In this document: in pieces, positions 1 through 10,695 of the stretch
Position numbering within the stretch: position 1 is the first letter of the stretch
Layout of the letters: every line of letters starts with the position of its first letter
DNA from: Agapetus fuscipes
Taxonomy: Eukaryota > Arthropoda > Insecta > Trichoptera > Glossosomatidae
Direction: 5' to 3'
Assembly (NCBI GenBank): GCA_951799405.1
Contig: OX637339.1
Span: 18,786,001 to 18,850,000, forward strand
Length of the DNA stretch: 64,000 nt
Notes under the pieces: model-generated
Database searches by the model: none
The model's input: only the letters and a program-made list of their open reading frames with translations
Told to the model about the DNA's origin: nothing
Made by a program: the position numbers and the translations under genes

Positions 1-115
1 TGGGTTTTGAAATAAACACCGCAACGAGAAATAATTTCTGACACCCTCACCGTTGGGATTCGAACCCGAGCTCTCGGCATGGAATGCAAGCTACTGACCG
101 ACCTATTCTCATTTT
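1..115 (-). mobile_element. SINE-A fragment cut by window edge
   Basis: Contains the complement of the tRNA-like B box (GGGATTCGAACCCGAGCTC) and GCATGGAATGCAAGC. Bases 116-177 hold nothing recognised. Confidence 0.8.
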
Positions 116-198
116 CAGAAAAACCTCCAGATTTCTGCCTTTGATTCTATACGACTCGCGTTTCTTTTTTTCACCCATTCTTCTTCTTCTTCTTAATC

Positions 199-1425
199 CT
201 ATTCCTCATTACTGAGGGTTGTGACCCTTGTGGAAGCAACCAATCTTCTCCAGCTCTCCCTCGACTGCGCTGCCCGCAACGCTCCAACTACTGAGGTGCC
301 TGCTGCTGTCTTCACTTGATCGGTCCACCGTGTGGGGGATCTACCTCTTCCTCTCTTCCCCTCCAAGTTACCGATCACAACCAGTCGTTCCAGGCTATCC
401 TCATTGCCACGGACAACGTGTCCGAAGAACTGAAGAATACGGCGTGTACACATGTTGGCCAGAGTCAAGCCATCCAAACGCAGCTCCCGACGAATGGACT
501 CATTGGTGCGTCTAGCCGTCCATGGGATTCGAAGCATGCGCCTCCAGCACCACATTTCAAAAGCGTCAATTTTTCTTCTTTCTGCTGCTTTTATGGTCCA
601 TGTTTCAGCAGCATAGAGAAAAATAGAGTGGACCAGACTCCTGACAAGCTTAATCTTGGTGCTGTTACTCACACCCCGGTCTTTCCATATTTTGTCCAAC
701 TTAGACATGGCACTTTTGGCAATGGCGATACGGCGTCTAATTTCTCCTTCGCAAGATCCTTCGTTACTAATTTGAGATCCAAGGAACTGGAACTCGTTTA
801 TGATCTCCAAACCTTGAAATGAGTTTCCCAGATCACCAAACTTTTTTGATCGATCTATGATCATGATCTTGGTTTTACTCTGGTTGATCTCGAGTCCCAG
901 TACCTTGCTCTCGGTCTCTACTCGTTTAAGGAGATCTGCCATCTCTCTCGGGTTTTTGGCCAAAAGTGTTGTGTCATCCGCATATCTTAAATTGGACAGC
1001 TTTACGCCACCAATAGACACTCCTCCATCCCATTGGTACAGAGCCCTGCGCATTATGTATTCCCCATAGATATTAAACAGGTCAGGGGAGAGGATGCATC
1101 CCTGTCTTACACCTTTTTCTGTGGGAAAACTTGTTGTGTTCATGCCATTAATCCTTATGATTGCCTTACTAGGAGTGTAAAGTCCGTGGATGAGTTTTAT
1201 CAAATGGGATGGAACCCCCATTTCCTTGAGAACTTTCCACAAATATTCCCACTTCACGCAATCAAAAGCCTTCTTGTAATCAATAAAACATAAAACAACT
1301 GGCGTCAAGAACTCTCTGCTCTTTTCAATAATCTGACGGATGTTGAGAATCTGTTCTCTTGTACCTCTTCCTTTCACAAAACCAGCCTGTTCCTTAGGAA
1401 TTTGCCATCCAATATAGCTGTGCAA
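199..1425 (-). CDS. RTE/BovB-like non-LTR retrotransposon reverse transcriptase, 5'-truncated
   Basis: 408 codons open without a break. RT motifs in order: QAGFVKGRGTREQI, CFIDYKKAFDCV, KGVRQGCILSPDLFNIY, the catalytic RYADDTTLLA and the LGLEINQSKTK block. The C-terminal part has AETWTIKAAERRKIDAFEMW, CWRRMLRIPWTARRTN and RWTDQVK, all typical of RTE/BovB-group elements. The N-terminal endonuclease domain is absent, so this is not a complete element; the apparent ATG at 1423-1425 is only where the remnant begins. On the + strand, 180-195 is a run of TTC units, i.e. the (GAA)n 3' tail, directly after the stop codon. Confidence 0.9.
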   Translation of the reverse strand: MHSYIGWQIPKEQAGFVKGRGTREQILNIRQIIEKSREFLTPVVLCFIDYKKAFDCVKWEYLWKVLKEMGVPSHLIKLIHGLYTPSKAIIRINGMNTTSFPTEKGVRQGCILSPDLFNIYGEYIMRRALYQWDGGVSIGGVKLSNLRYADDTTLLAKNPREMADLLKRVETESKVLGLEINQSKTKIMIIDRSKKFGDLGNSFQGLEIINEFQFLGSQISNEGSCEGEIRRRIAIAKSAMSKLDKIWKDRGVSNSTKIKLVRSLVHSIFLYAAETWTIKAAERRKIDAFEMWCWRRMLRIPWTARRTNESIRRELRLDGLTLANMCTRRILQFFGHVVRGNEDSLERLVVIGNLEGKRGRGRSPTRWTDQVKTAAGTSVVGALRAAQSRESWRRLVASTRVTTLSNEE

Positions 1426-1438
1426 ACGCTATATTGGA
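1409..1438. repeat. 11-bp inverted repeat at 5' truncation of the RTE element
   Basis: ATCCAATATAG and CTATATTGGAT separated by a short loop, exactly where similarity to the RT frame ends. This could be a fold-back made at insertion. Confidence 0.6.
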
Positions 1439-1795
1439 TTTTCACCCATACACTGATATATATTTCTAATCTTATTAGAACATTTTTCTTTATGAACACA
1501 CACACATACATATTCCTACAATACACACACACGTTTTTTACGTGTGTATTGGTGTCCTACTAACCTACTAACGCCGCGCGCCGCTCTCAGCCTGTACATT
1601 TGTCTCTCTCGCTCTTGCGCAATTTGTTGTGAGGTAGAAAGAGACGGCGATACGACGCTGGCACTGCCAGGTACTCTCTCGACAAGGATGAGCTCCAAAT
1701 ATTTTTAATCATTGTACTGAAAAAATAAATAACAAAACAAAATGGTGGATAATTGATTGTTGTGAACGTTAATTAGGATCGATTTAACAGTTTAA
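1431..1795. other. AT-rich spacer, no gene seen
   Basis: Short ACAC-rich runs near 1497-1540, otherwise no feature on either strand. Confidence 0.5.
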
Positions 1796-1796
1796 T

Positions 1797-2150
1797 TTTA
1801 CAAAGGGCGTCTTGCTTGAGAATCGGCGCTTTGTAGCGACGTCCAAGCTCCGTGACTGGTCCGTAGCTCAGTGGTAACACTGCGGACTCTGAATGAGAAG
1901 GTCGTGGGTTCGATTCCCGGCGGAGCACAAAAAATATATCATTTATATTTTCAAATTTTCTCTTCGCTGGGTTGAAAAATTCATAAACCTTTACCAATGA
2001 CCGGTCACCAAAGGTCCATCCAGCCTTACAGCAACTGGGTCTTGCTTGAGAATTGGCGCTTTCTACAGCGACGACCAAGCTCGCAGAGGGCTCTTGAGGT
2101 GTGATACACACAAAACAACTCTCACCAAATAAATCATCCTAATATTATTG
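1797..2150 (+). mobile_element. SINE-B with tRNA-like head
   Basis: 1797-1850 is a stray SINE-B body piece. At 1858 begins GGTCCGTAGCTCAGTGGTAA with a GGGTTCGATTCCC B box. The sequence around GACTCTGAAT resembles a tRNA-Gln anticodon loop. The body follows, with tail CTCACCAAATAAATCATCC and AATATTATT. Confidence 0.85.
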
Positions 2151-2545
2151 TATGCTTAGAGGAGCAAGGTTTCGATCCACACCGAGGGGGATTGAAATGA
2201 TTTCCCGTTTTGGTGCTCATTGCAAATCCAAAATAAATACCGGCAAGGTTTACATACCCATACTTCCCCCTCACCACAGCTTAGCCTCTTTTTGATCAGG
2301 TAGGTACAACGTAGCAAAAATTTAGTAATGGATGTAAGAAATAAATGTATAAGGAATTTATTGAAAAAAAAAACCTAGCCTTCACAAGAAATGAGAACCA
2401 GGCTCCTAGGGAGCTGGAAAACACCCACTTCAACTGAAGTGGTTGGCGTAAGGCCGGCCCCCTTCCTTACCTGTAAAAATGAATAAGTTCCACTCGTACC
2501 ACATGCGAAACCCTTCGGGGATAACGCAGGCAAGAAATTACACTA
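2150..2545 (+). mobile_element. SINE-A, interrupted copy
   Basis: Head remnant 2150-2260 (GTTTCGATCCACACCGAGGG), about 110 unrelated bases, then the body 2372-2545 (CAACTGAAGTGGTTGGCGTA, CCCTTCGGGGATAACGC). It abuts a reversed SINE-B. Confidence 0.75.
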
Positions 2546-2765
2546 TAATAATATTAGGATGATTTATTTGGTGAGCGCTGTTTTTGTGTGTATCACACCT
2601 CAAGAGCCCTCTGCGAGCTTGGTCGTCGCTGAAGAAAGCGCCAATTCTCAAGCAAGACCCAGTTGATGTAAGGTTGGATGGACCTTTCAGTGACCGGTCT
2701 TTGGTAAAGGTTTATGAATTTTTCAACTCAGCGAAGAGTACATTCGAAATGTAAATAGTATATTT
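2546..2765 (-). mobile_element. SINE-B lacking head
   Basis: AATATTAGGATGATTTATTT tail, then the complement of the body (CAATTCTCAAGCAAGACCC). The tRNA-like part is missing. Confidence 0.8.
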
Positions 2766-2827
2766 TTTGTGTAGCTTCGTTGTATTTTCGTGTAAGGCGT
2801 GAATTTCAGGATGTTAATGTGTCGACT

Positions 2828-2905
2828 CTGGTCGATAGCTCAGTTGCAGCAGAACGCTAGCCAGAGAGCTGTGGTTCAATCCCTACCAAGAATGTCAGAA
2901 ATGAT
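2828..2905 (+). mobile_element. Degenerate SINE-A head
   Basis: GGTCGATAGCTCAGTTG and AGCTGTGGTTCAATCCC are diverged A and B boxes; the body is replaced by Rep-C. Confidence 0.6.
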
Positions 2906-2924
2906 TATTTCCTATGTTTGTTTT

Positions 2925-3130
2925 GTTTTCTTGACTTATAGGTTGGTATGAAACTGACGTCCCGTGCTGTAAAAACTTGGTTCATTTTGCCACCCCAGTT
3001 ACAGGGAAAGGCGGCGGGAGTTGGAAAGTTTATGCTCATATGAGGTTTTTTGTACGTGCAGCATGTGTAAGCGCGAACTTGCACGTGCCTGCTTGTGGGC
3101 ATGCATTAAATAATGTCAATATATCGATAC
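2925..3130 (+). mobile_element. Rep-C copy
   Basis: Starts TTGACTTATAGGTTGGTATG; includes GCATGTGTAAGCGCGAACTT and CTGCTTGTGGGCATGCATT. Confidence 0.8.
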
Positions 3131-3362
3131 CTTAAAGGTAAAACTGAATAAGTGACATTTGAAGCTAAAATGGATTTCTCAAATAAATGCGCCGTTTTTC
3201 CTTAAAAAGTGTGAAAATCCTGTAGTTCTCCACAAACACTTCCTTATAATTAGTTCACTTCCTATGAGAAGTTACACACAATAAAATGTTTTATCCGCGA
3301 TTTCTCAAATCAATAAATCAGCACTTATTCAGTTTCACCTTCTAGGTTGCCATATCTTTGCA
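3127..3362. mobile_element. MITE-I
   Basis: Inverted ends ACCTTAAAGGTAAAACTGAA at left and TTCAGTTTCACCTTCTAGG at right, noncoding interior. Related copies lie near 9850-10440, 33898-34145 and 53857-54098. 3363-3690 beyond it holds nothing recognised. Confidence 0.75.
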
Positions 3363-3689
3363 ACTTAGATTATAGAACAATAATGCTTCGCTCATGAAAG
3401 TGAAGGTGCAAAGATCGCCCGGGCTCTTGGAATCATGCTACGTTCGAATTTGGAACGGCAACGCTCATTTGAATGTGGAATGCTTTTGAATTTGGAACAA
3501 TCGTTTTTTGAAAACGAGCAGGCGAAGATTATTTTTCTGTTTAATTGGTCATTCCAATGCCAGAAACTTGTATGGACGTATTTTTTTTAATGAAAAAATA
3601 ATTATTTAAATCAAGAATATAAAAATGGACAAGAAATTATAATGGGAATCCACACATAAATCGACATTGGAAAAAATGTGTCGCTTAAA

Positions 3690-3995
3690 TGATATATATC
3701 TTTGCAGCTTAGATTAGATTAGATTAGATTAGATCCGACCGGGTTCTAATCTAATCTAAGTTGCAAAGATATGTTACATTGGAGATTCACATTACATGCA
3801 TTTTCACAACCAGACACGTACAAGTTCGCGCTTGCATAATATGCCGCATGTGAACCTACAACATACAAACTAAATCTCAAATGGACATGCACCCTGCAAC
3901 TCTTGCCGTCCTTCCCTGAGACAGGGGTGGCATTGGTAAAGTGAACCATTTTTTACAGTATGAGTGGTCAGTCGCATACCAACCTATAAGTCAAG
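3690..3995 (-). mobile_element. Rep-C copy with tail-to-tail palindrome
   Basis: 3749-3995 is a reversed Rep-C ending CCAACCTATAAGTCAAGGAA. Left of it, TATATCTTTGCAGCTTAGAT and (TTAGA)n form the tail of a second, oppositely oriented copy, so two (AGATT)n tails face each other across GATCCGACCGGGTTC. Confidence 0.8.
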
Positions 3996-4257
3996 GAAAT
4001 ATGTTTTGTAATAAAAGCAAGACCACGTATTGTTTAGGTTTTAGTTTAGTTGCAGAGAAAATGGTAAATTATGATAAAAATGGGTCAACACTAGAAAGAT
4101 CTAGAGCGAGGACGACTCTCTTAGCAAGTAGCTAGACACAGTAGATAGATATATACTAGTAGGCGACGTAGGTGACATAATATGTAGCCAAAAAATGATA
4201 ATTATTATTATACTTGACAATCGCTTGTGTTTTTGTAACTATATTATTGACGTTTAG

Positions 4258-4437
4258 GAGCCCGTTCCCACTTGTCGCGTGTCGGACCGTATGTATATTA
4301 ATCGGAGGTTCCAGTGGCAGTACATGTTTGGACATAATCGGTTTCCGACAAGTGTGAATAGCTCCATACATAATGTTCTGCCACTGGAACCTCCGATCAA
4401 TATACGGATCCGACACCCGACAAGTGGGAACGGGCTC
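4258..4437. mobile_element. MITE-K, 180 bp with about 62-bp inverted ends
   Basis: GAGCCCGTTCCCACTTGTCG at left and its near-complement CGACAAGTGGGAACGGGCTC at right; the inverted match continues to CCAGTGGCAG. Flanks suggest TA or TTA target choice, not resolved. Confidence 0.85.
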
Positions 4438-4481
4438 TAAGGGTGCGTGTTTTGACATGGTGAAGATCCATTCTTTTAGTC

Positions 4482-4805
4482 CGGTCGATAGCTCAGTTGG
4501 TAGAGTGCTTGCATTCCATGCCGTGAGCTCGGGTTCGAATCCCACCGAGGGTGTCAGAAATGATTTTCCGTTTCGGTGTTTATTTCAAGCCCCAAAATAA
4601 AATACCGTCAAGGTTTACTCAGCATTCACGTGAAATGAGTACCAGCCCTCTCGGGAGCTGAGAAACCCCCACTTAAACTGAAGGGGTTGGCGTAAGGCCG
4701 GCCCCCTTACCTGTAAAAATAAATAGGTTCAACTAGCCACATGCGTTCCCTTCAGGGATAACGCGGCATAAAGTTATGCTATATGAGTAGCTTAGTTCCG
4801 TAGTT
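4482..4805 (+). mobile_element. SINE-A, near full length
   Basis: Head GTCCGGTCGATAGCTCAGTT, B box GGGTTCGAATCCCACC, body, and terminal GTAGCTTAGTT. The head is tRNA-like but is fused to an unrelated body, so it is not a functional tRNA gene. Confidence 0.88.
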
Positions 4806-4849
4806 GCGTTGCGTTCATTTTTAATTTATAAATAAATAAAAACGTAACC

Positions 4850-5060
4850 CAACTAAGCTACACATGTAGTGTAACTTATTGCCTGCGTTATTCCCGAAGG
4901 GGTCGTGAATGTGGCTATTTGGGACATGTTTATTTTTACGGGTTAGGGGGCCGACCTCACACCAACCTCTTTCAGTTGAAGTGGGGGGTTTCCCTACTGA
5001 GAGGTGACTAGTTGAAGTTGAGGTTTCCCAGCTCCCGAGGGGGCTGGTACTCATTTTTGA
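4850..5060 (-). mobile_element. SINE-A 3' half
   Basis: CAACTAAGCTACACATGTAG to GGGGCTGGTACTCATTT, reversed with respect to the neighbour at 4482; contains a short internal duplication of the CTTCAACTG region. Confidence 0.8.
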
Positions 5061-5109
5061 AAGGGCGTTACTGTAATTAAAAAAAAACTACGCAGCTTCC
5101 TTCACGTTG

Positions 5110-5440
5110 AACTAACAAGATGGCAGCGTACCGATTATCATCAACTGTTTTCTCTCTGTCTGTACCTGTAACTGTAACTCTGTCGCCATTCCGCTAGGCG
5201 TGGCCAGAGCCTCTGCTGAGTTGCCTCCATTTTTCCCTATCCTGACATACCTCTTTCAATTCATTCATATCCATCACCGTTTTCATGCATTTTCTTCTTT
5301 AACGCTCGCTTTGTATATCCCATTCTTTCACAATCCATTTCATTCAATTTTACAGTTTGAGGGGCTTACAAGTTTTTTATTTGTTTTTTCTATATTTATG
5401 TCACATTGATAATTGTTTTCGTAATAACATGTAATTTTTA
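5110..5440 (-). mobile_element. LINE 3'-end fragment (GCTAGGCGTGGCCAGAGCC type)
   Basis: Complement matches the coding end at 11250-11360 (RNGGSSAEALATPSGTATEL). Similar reversed fragments are at 23475-23720, 26690-26990 and 35335-35410. Confidence 0.65.
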
Positions 5441-5579
5441 TTTGATTACATATACTTGAGTTTGGCCGTCAATTACTCATATTGCATTTACATTTATTGT
5501 TCCCCCGTGGGCATTGAGGCAATCAAAAGTCACTCAAATTGCCTGATATAGTTTCCTTTCTCTTTCATAAGTTAATATT

Positions 5580-5850
5580 CATAAACCAAGTCGCAATGTG
5601 ATGTATTGATATTGAGGATTCATATTAAATGTGTGCCCACAAGCGGACAAATGTAATTTCGCACTGTAACTGTAACTCTGTCGCCAGAAGCTTTGTTCAG
5701 CTAAATTTCTTACACTTTGGAGGTATATATATATATTTAATAAAAATAGATTTGTGGAGAGGAATGCAATCTGTACTGTACTGTATCCTGCCGCCGTTCC
5801 ACTAGAGGTGGCCGGTACCTCCCCTAGTGGAACGGCGACCTGTAAGTCAA
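5580..5850. other. Rep-C scrap and 14-bp hairpin
   Basis: 5584-5655 is a reversed Rep-C piece (CATATTAAATGTGTGCCCAC). At 5775-5838 CGCCGTTCCACTAG pairs with CTAGTGGAACGGCG around GGTGGCCGGTACC, made of LINE-tail sequence. Confidence 0.55.
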
Positions 5851-5883
5851 GGAATCTCACAAATTTAAATCGAAATTCTGGTA

Positions 5884-6251
5884 CATATCGACGGTTAAAA
5901 GGCAGTAGGGCATAAGTGACATAAACTAAATTGTTCGGGAGAGCAGTTTAAAGTTTGAGATTGCAGAAAAATCGTTAAAATCAAAACAGCAAATTTTATT
6001 GGCATTCCTATTAATGTGGTTTTACGATTTTTATTATGTCACAAGCGCCTTTATTACAAAAAAGGCCAAAATCTTGTCGATTACACCAAAACCATAGTTT
6101 GAAAACGCAGTTGTTGCAACAAAAATCATCGTAGAGCTATGGGAATCAGAAATAGTGCATTAGGAAGAGCGAAAAGTTTTAAGTAGGATAGCATTCATAA
6201 CTCATTTTTGACCAAAATGTCGTGCCCTATTGCTTTTTAACCGTTGATATG
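5884..6251. mobile_element. MITE-J, 368 bp
   Basis: CATATCGACGGTTAAAAGGC at left, GCTTTTTAACCGTTGATATG at right, TA on both sides (5882-5883, 6252-6253). A second, inverted copy is at 26994-27412. The TA duplication suggests a Tc1/mariner-type origin. Confidence 0.8.
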
Positions 6252-6564
6252 TATTATTTTCTCCCCTTTAGTGTTTTCCCACAATCCTTTCGCCTCTCAC
6301 TCAACTTCCCATTCACGTCACTCGTCATCATCATTCTCATCACCGTCGTCATCGTCATCTGCATTATAAATGTGTGCTGGTTTTTTGCAGCCTGCCACCG
6401 CCACCAAATTCGATGTGTTCAAGGTGCGTACAACACACACAACCTTATCGGACTCCGCGGCCAAACATCAATACTATTTATTGCATGGGAGTTACAGGCT
6501 TGCTTACACTGCCGGCTGATGATGCCGGAGAGTTGCTCTCCTTTACAATAAAATAAAATAAAAA
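6252..6564. other. No gene seen
   Basis: Contains ATCATC/GTCATC runs like a LINE tail (6325-6362) and short open frames without recognisable content. Confidence 0.4.
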
Positions 6565-7017
6565 AAACACAACTAAGCTACACATATAGTGTAACTTCTT
6601 GCCTGCGTTTCCCCGAAGGGGTCGCATGTGGCGCTTTTGGACCTATTGATTTTTACAGGTAAGGGGACGGCCTCACACCAACCACTTTCAGTTGAAATGG
6701 GGGTTTCCCAGCTCCCGGGGGGGGGGGGGGGGCTGGTTCTCATTTCTTGTGAAGGCTGAGTAAACCTTTGAGATCAAACCGTTGCTCTCGGCATGGAATG
6801 CAAGCATTCCTACCAATTGAGCTATCGACCTTTTTACGAGCTTGGTCGTCGTCGCTACAAAGCGACAATTCTCAAGCAAGACCCAGTTGCTGTATGGCTG
6901 GGTGAACCTTTGATGACCGGTCATTGGTTAAGGTTTTGTGAATTTTTCAACCCAGCGAAGGGCAAATTCCGTGGGGGCAGAGTCCGAAGTGCTACCACTG
7001 AACTACGGACCGGTCGA
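6565..7017 (-). mobile_element. Composite SINE-A/SINE-B
   Basis: Reading the minus strand: shortened SINE-B head and body (7017-6836), then TCGATAGCTCAATTGG-type SINE-A head and body ending at 6565. The join ...AGCTCGTAAAAAGGTCGATAG recurs at 24836, 25801 and 38591. A 17-base run of G lies near 6718. Confidence 0.85.
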
Positions 7018-7589
7018 TCATGAGTTAAATAATCAATAAGTTCAAAAGGAGCAGGTGAGATTTTCGCTGTCTGGCCATAAACCTTACCTGTAATGATAAA
7101 TAGGTTCCACTCGCCACATGCGATCCCTTCGGGGAAAACGCGGCAAGAAGTTACACAAAATGTGCATACGTCAAAAAGGGACATAAGCTTGACGGTTGCC
7201 TGGAAACTGATTATAACAAGATGTTGTTTGTTGCTAGGGCGCACTCCTTTTTGCACATATCAATGTCTTTCAATTTATGAAATGTTCACTTTTAAAAAAA
7301 ATTCAATGTCTTTCATGTTGATCGATGCTTAATTCACATACTAACAAAAAAAACTACGTTTAATAAAATAGTGAATTTATTTTCCCTTTGGAAACGCATT
7401 TCAAGACAAATGATGTTCAAAAAAATTGCGTCAATTTTTTTCATGAATTGAGTTAGCCATTCCACATGAGTAGTTAGCCTCATACTAGCCTATTTGTCAA
7501 GGAACAGAAAAATAATAAGTTTCTATAAAAGAAATTGTAAATTGCCTAAACTGAGTCGTACCTGTTTTTATGTCTCCAGGCACCCTGAA
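7018..7589. other. SINE-A scrap and AT-rich spacer
   Basis: 7085-7160 is a SINE-A body piece (TAGGTTCCACTCGCCACATG). Nothing recognised in 7160-7589. Confidence 0.5.
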
Positions 7590-7742
7590 GCGCCATTCAG
7601 CTAAATTCCTTACGACGAAATAGCGATTCGTGTACTAAAATAAGGTGTACTTTAATTTTTTATCTAGGTAGTTCTTTCGCAAGCGCTAGCAAGCTCCGAC
7701 TTGGATTGATATCCAAAGTGTAAGGAATGTAGCGGAATAGCG
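7590..7742. mobile_element. MITE-F
   Basis: CTGAAGCGCCATTCAGCTAA at left and complementary TAAGGAATGTAGCGGAATAG at right. A better copy is at 22545-22696. Confidence 0.7.
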
Positions 7743-8680
7743 TTTCTGATGTATGAAATACAATTTAAATTAAAAAAAATAAATAGCTTTGTATGTGCGT
7801 CTTCGGAAACAACCGTGTAATAAATATTATTGATGTTTGGTTTTTTTCACAAATCTCGCATGTTTCGTTTTCTGAATGTTTGTAGTAGAAATGAAAAGAA
7901 CAAAGTAATATGTAGGTTAAAAAAAAAATGATAAAATTTTATTGACCGTTGTGTAGAGAAGAACGGGTTTCATAGCTTTTCGTCGAAGTTGTATCACGAG
8001 GCGTGTCTCTTTCAGTGCAAAGAAACACGGATGCGACTCCGAAGAAACGTTGAGAAATGCGTTTTTTTTTTAATTCTGTATAAAATGTTCAAAACGACCG
8101 TCAAATTTCAAATCTTTAATCTTTTTTGTTCTTTCCATTTTGTGTATGTGTGGCTGTATTTTCCCGTTCGTCTTTTTCTATCATTATTCTTTCTTGCTGT
8201 ATATGTAGATTTTCTTCCTCTTCAGATCGCTTTCGTTCATTTCCATTATTCTCATGTATCCATCCAAAAAACTACACACTCTTCATTTCATTTGAAATGG
8301 AGAGATGTGACGCAGTCCGTGTCACGACAAATCTGTCAATGATTCGTCGGAAAGATCTCTCCAAAAAACCTTTGTAATTCTTCTTCTCTAGTTGTAATCC
8401 TGGGATTGGCTTGCAGCAATTTCTTTTATTTTTCCCCGTCTTGTGCGGCTCTTTAAGGTCTGCATATGATGAGCAGCGCACGTCCACCAACAGGTCCTCC
8501 AGGTATTCTTGGCGTGGGCGTCACCTAGAGTTGGTCCCCTCAGTCATCCCCTCCATTATGGCATGCATGATGCAAGAGCCTTCTTTGGAATGAAAAAAAA
8601 ACGATTTTACCGACCGTGTGTTACGAGAAGAACGATTTTCTTTACGTTTCGTCGGAGTCATATCCGACGTCTTCAGGAGA
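7743..8680. other. No recognisable gene
   Basis: AT-rich with several short overlapping frames lacking domain or codon-use support. 8605-8690 contains TTTCGTCGG...CTTCAGGAGA, a fragment also seen at 38910, 58790 and 62880. Confidence 0.45.
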
Positions 8681-8875
8681 CGTGCTGTAGAAAATGTTTC
8701 ATTTTGCCAATGTCACCCCTGATTCAGGGACGGTCGGCAAGGGTAGCACGGTCTATGTTCATTTGAGATTTGGGTTTTTATGTTGTATTTTCACAAACAG
8801 ACACGTATAAGTGAGAAGGAATATAATGTGAATCCCCAATGTTACATATTTTTGCAACTTAGATAAGATATCTGA
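8680..8875 (+). mobile_element. Rep-C, internally deleted
   Basis: TGCCAATGTCACCCCTGATT then CAAACAGACACGTATAAGTG and TTGCAACTTAGAT; the middle GCATGTGTAAGCGCG block is lost. Confidence 0.7.
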
Positions 8876-9330
8876 GAAACACACGTAATGTCACGTCACC
8901 TTAGTGCTTTTTTGTCTTATCCAATGTTTGTATGTACATCTAGTGGAGCAATGTGTCTGATGAATGCTGGAGACTTGGAGACGTTTGTTTCTTAGCCCAG
9001 ATTGTGTAGAATATGATTCCTAAGACAAGGTCATCTATGAATATAATGGTAGATAAGCCAAACACGCACTGGGACGACGACGATATGCTGCAGGAGCCGG
9101 GATCTACACACTTCCTACATCTGGTTGGATAGTTAGTCACATTACGGACAGTATTACTGCATAGCCGATGCGCCGGCATTCCTAACGGAGCCGCCGAACA
9201 GCTGACTGCCGCGGCGGCCATCTTGTCTCCCCCCACACGACCGCCTACTGACCCCCTTCCTTCCCGCTGCTGCATTCGCATCCTATATACACAGCGCTGA
9301 AGCGGATTTTCCGAGCAATAGACTCGGCAA
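8876..9330. other. Locally GC-rich stretch with unsupported minus-strand frame
   Basis: 9160-9260 is unusually GC-rich. A 113-codon minus frame (9281-8940) reads MRMQQREGRGSV; no family recognised and no splice or promoter support, so not called a gene. Confidence 0.3.
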
Positions 9331-9334
9331 AAAA

Positions 9335-9830
9335 AAACGCAACTAAGCTACACATATAGTACTTGGACCGGTCCGTAGTCCAGTGGCAACACTTCGGACT
9401 CGTAAATGGAAGGTTCTGGATTCGAATCCCGGCGGAGCACAAAAAATATACCATTTATATTTCCAAATGTGCTGGGTTGAAAAATTCATAAACCTTTACC
9501 AAAGACCAGTCACTGAAAGGTCCATCCAACCTTACAGCAACTGGGTCTTGCTTGGGAATTGGCGCTTTCTACAGCGACGATCAAGCTCACAGAGGGCTCT
9601 TGAGGTGTGATGCACACAAAAACAGCGCTCACCAAATAAATCATCCTAATATTATTATTATTATAGTATAACTTCTTGCCTGCGTTTCCACGAAGGGGTC
9701 GCATGTGGCGCTTCGGGACCTATTTATTTTTACAGGTAAGGGGGCCGGCCTCATACCAACCACTTCCAGTTGAAGTGGGGGTTTCCCAGCTCCCGGGGGG
9801 CTGGTTCTCATTTCTTGTGAAGGATCTCAT
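9335..9830 (-). mobile_element. SINE-A interrupted by a + strand SINE-B
   Basis: SINE-A end CGCAACTAAGCTACACATAT (9338-9357) stops at ATAGTA and resumes after ATAGTA at 9664 with TAACTTCTTGCC. Between them is a SINE-B (about 9361-9661) with GGTCCGTAGTCCAGTGG head and (ATT)n tail. ATAGTA is the target duplication. Confidence 0.85.
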
Positions 9831-10440
9831 GTCTTGAGACTACAGGATTTTCACACTTTTGTAGTGTTTTAGTTCTTATAGTTCTTTTGTAGTTCTCTCG
9901 TAGGAAATGTCACTTATTCAGTTTTACCTTTAAGGTGGCGATATATCATTACCTTGAATGATTTCCCATTTGTCAGGGAAAGTTATCGATGTTTTTTTCT
10001 TCAGATATTTATTATTTGCATGGTAGCGTCGGTCCACTGGGTAATTTTGTGAATTATTTTACTTATGAGAGGTTCACTCCCACGCCGAGCCACTCGTGCG
10101 GAGCAAAAAAAAAAAAATCCGTTACCAACAGTAAGATCTTCTACATATTATTATTACTGCCTGGTCGATGGCTCAGTTGGTTAAAAAATCTCCGTTCAAA
10201 GCTAGAGGTCTAGGGAAGCTGCACCTCGCCACCATAAAGGTTAAACTGAGTGAGTTCTGATTTGAGAAATCGTGGATTAAAACATTTTATTGGTTGCAAC
10301 TTCTCATAGTAAGTGAACTAATTATAAGGAAGTGCTATTTTCTGCGAGAGAAAACACTACAAAAGTGCGAAAATCCTGTAATTTTAGTTCTACATGAGCA
10401 CTTCCTTATATTATATCTAGCACACTTCTATGAGAAGGTA
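9831..10440. mobile_element. MITE-I fragments and tRNA-like scrap
   Basis: 9850-9950 and 10225-10440 match MITE-I (GTTTTACCTTTAAGGTGGCG; AAGTGCGAAAATCCTGTA). 10163-10190 CTGGTCGATGGCTCAGTTGG is a SINE head remnant. Confidence 0.6.
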
Positions 10441-10695
10441 CTAAATCTAAATCTAAGCTGCAAAGATATGTATCATTTGAGATTCATATTAAATGCATTC
10501 CCACAAGCAGACATGCAAAATTTCGCGCTTACACATGCTGCATGTGGACCTACAATATAAAAACCCCAATCTCAAATGAACATAAGCCCTGCAACTCTTG
10601 CCGACCTTCCCTGAAGCAGTGGTGACATTGGCAAAGTGAACCATTTTTTACAGTATGGGTGGTCAGCCGCATACCAACCTATCAGTCAAGGAGTA
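10441..10695 (-). mobile_element. Rep-C copy
   Basis: TAAGCTGCAAAGATATGTAT to CATACCAACCTATCAGTCAAGG. Confidence 0.85.

Noticed and set aside
4482..4560. tRNA gene with A and B boxes
   Set aside because: Does not fold to a full cloverleaf by eye and the same head begins many SINE-A copies with a shared body.
7989..8377. Two overlapping + strand frames of 117 and 83 codons
   Set aside because: Phe/Cys-rich translation of pyrimidine-rich DNA with a competing minus frame; nothing favours one.
8940..9281. 113-codon minus-strand gene in a GC-rich stretch
   Set aside because: No recognisable domain; the start (KMAAAAVSC) is just GC-rich codons, with no splice or promoter support.
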